The notes under the pieces: model-generated
Told to the model about the DNA's origin: nothing
What the model saw: only the letters and a program-made list of their open reading frames with translations
The model's database searches: none
In this document: one piece after another, positions 63,113 to 64,000 of the stretch
Numbering within the stretch: the stretch's first letter is position 1
Layout: every line of letters begins with the position of its first letter
Made by a program: the position numbers and the translations under genes
From: Actinomycetales bacterium
GTDB lineage: Bacteria; Actinomycetota; Actinomycetes; Actinomycetales; Microbacteriaceae
Assembly (NCBI GenBank): GCA_015654475.1
Contig: JAATGV010000037.1
Location: 48,554-112,553 of the forward strand
DNA length: 64,000 bases
Reading direction: 5' to 3'

Positions 63113-63811
63113 GTGATCAACTTCAACAACAAAGCGGAGGTCGCGAGCGCGATCCAGTTCACCAACGTGAACCCAAACCTGACGCGAGCGGAGGCGACCA
63201 AACACATCGAGACCTGTGCCGAATATCACTTCGACGCGGCCATGATCCCACCTATCTATTGCGATCTCGGCAAGTCCATCCTCAAGGGCACCGGGGTGAA
63301 GGTGGCGACGACACTCAACTTCCCCCAGGCCAACGACACGCTGCCGATGAAGATCGCCGCGCTCAAAGAGCTTGCAAGAACAGGCGCGGACGAATTCGAC
63401 TTCCCGCCGAACCCCGGACTCTTGATCGGCGGCGAGATTGAGGCCTACGCGCATGAGATCAACGACATCGTGCATGTCGCGCACTCCGAGGGGCTCAAGG
63501 TCAAAGCGATGCTCGAGTTCGGGTTCCTCACCGATGAGCTCAAGGCCATCGCCTCGCGCATCGCGACCGACTCGGGAATCGACTGGATCAAGAACTCGTC
63601 AGGATGGGGCGTCGGCGGCTGCGCTGCGACCGTCGACGACGTCAAGATCCTTGCCGCCAACACGAACCTGCCCACCCGGGTGAAGGTGTCCGGCAAAGTC
63701 AATTCGCTTGAGAAAATGAAAGAACTCTTCGAGGCCGGTGCCGAGTTGGTCGGTACCTCATCCGCGACCCAGATCGTCGACGGACTCGTCGGAGACAGCG
63801 ACGCGTACTAG
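63113..63811 (+). CDS. DeoC/Fba-type aldolase (deoxyribose-phosphate aldolase family)
   Basis: The 232-residue TIM-barrel aldolase opens MINFNNKAEVASAIQF. It has VATTLNFPQAND, ADEFDFPPNPG, LEFGFLTDELK, and DWIKNSSGWGVGG, where the Lys near residue 160 is expected to form the Schiff base as in DeoC (IKTSTG). A second Lys (TRVKVSGKV) fits the active site. It cleaves a phosphorylated sugar to two smaller aldehydes or ketones; exact substrate unknown. GTG at 63113 follows GAAAGG by seven bases. It is followed by a PfkB kinase. Confidence 0.85.
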   Translation: MINFNNKAEVASAIQFTNVNPNLTRAEATKHIETCAEYHFDAAMIPPIYCDLGKSILKGTGVKVATTLNFPQANDTLPMKIAALKELARTGADEFDFPPNPGLLIGGEIEAYAHEINDIVHVAHSEGLKVKAMLEFGFLTDELKAIASRIATDSGIDWIKNSSGWGVGGCAATVDDVKILAANTNLPTRVKVSGKVNSLEKMKELFEAGAELVGTSSATQIVDGLVGDSDAY

Positions 63812-63831
63812 CAGCAATAGCAGGAAGGTTC

Positions 63832-63874
63832 GGGTGCATGAGTCGCAGCTTGTTCGGCAACGGCGCATGCACCC
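63832..63874 (+). repeat. Hairpin between the aldolase and kinase genes
   Basis: GGGTGCATG (63832-63840) and CATGCACCC (63866-63874) pair over nine bases with a 25-base loop. It ends 30 bases before the next start codon, without a U-run; it may be an mRNA-stabilising or attenuation element. Confidence 0.5.
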
Positions 63875-63904
63875 TTCGCCTGTAATCGGATAAAGGAGTC
63901 CAGA

Positions 63905-64000
63905 ATGAAAATTGCAGTTATCGGCTCGTACGCCAAGGCGCTCGTGATGACAACCGACCGCATCCCCCTTGCAGGCGAAACCCTCGTCGGCCGTGAATAC
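63905..64000 (+). CDS. PfkB-family sugar kinase (N-terminus, cut by window edge)
   Basis: The first 32 codons read MKIAVIGSYAKALVM, then RIPLAGETLVGREY, the usual PfkB/ribokinase opening with its GE sugar-binding turn. AAGGAG lies seven bases upstream. The kinase presumably phosphorylates the sugar that the aldolase then cleaves. The gene continues beyond the window. Confidence 0.85.
   Translation, partial: MKIAVIGSYAKALVMTTDRIPLAGETLVGREY

Overview
The window is a GC-rich actinobacterial chromosome segment. Its gene order and protein types point to Micrococcales, most likely Microbacteriaceae; this is inferred from synteny, as no 16S or other marker gene is present. No rRNA, tRNA, CRISPR array, insertion sequence or prophage gene was seen.

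Positions 1-11600 (minus strand) carry the division and cell-wall (dcw) cluster in the order mraZ, rsmH, ftsL-like, ftsI, murE, murF, mraY, murD, ftsW, murG (cut by the window edge). Several neighbours are joined by 4-base stop/start overlaps. A three-fold 10-bp repeat ahead of mraZ looks like the MraZ operator. Next comes an 800-bp gene-free stretch (11515-12320) with four copies of a GC-rich repeat in both orientations.

Positions 12300-26600 hold a conserved actinobacterial core block: DUF3040 protein, polyprenyl diphosphate synthase, Rv2175c-like DNA-binding protein, a PASTA Ser/Thr kinase (PknL-like), class II DAHP synthase, PlsC acyltransferase, ROK kinase, peptide deformylase, two ParA/MinD-type ATPases in divergent orientation, two MerR-type regulators (one FtsR/Rv1828-like), a GarA-like FHA protein, a TM2 protein and a secreted coiled-coil lysozyme-like protein.

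Positions 26600-64000 are accessory and metabolic: acetyl-CoA synthetase; a sortase-type surface protein; an SDR, PLP-enzyme and flavin-monooxygenase cluster; an ascorbate-type PTS operon with its GntR regulator, divergent from a transketolase and with two matching operator sites; a MetE-like protein; a DsbA-like protein without its cysteine motif; FAD/Fe-S and Ldh2-type dehydrogenases; an acyl-CoA ligase; a membrane-fused lipase; an amidase plus kinase-aminotransferase fusion with a Fur/Zur-like box; a DUF2252 protein; an ABC exporter; a decayed SDR gene; MntP with a manganese (yybP-ykoY) riboswitch; pyruvate oxidase with a palindromic operator; and, at the right edge, a SorC regulator divergent from a DeoC-type aldolase and a PfkB kinase.

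Functional links: the dcw genes, kinase, GarA and FtsR relate to wall growth and division. PoxB (pyruvate to acetate) and Acs (acetate to acetyl-CoA) form an acetate overflow and recovery pair. The PTS/transketolase and SorC/DeoC/PfkB loci are self-contained regulated sugar modules. The most unusual items are the kinase-aminotransferase fusion with its amidase, the GntR/PTS/transketolase switch, the repeats upstream of mraZ, and the atypical MurE specificity motif.
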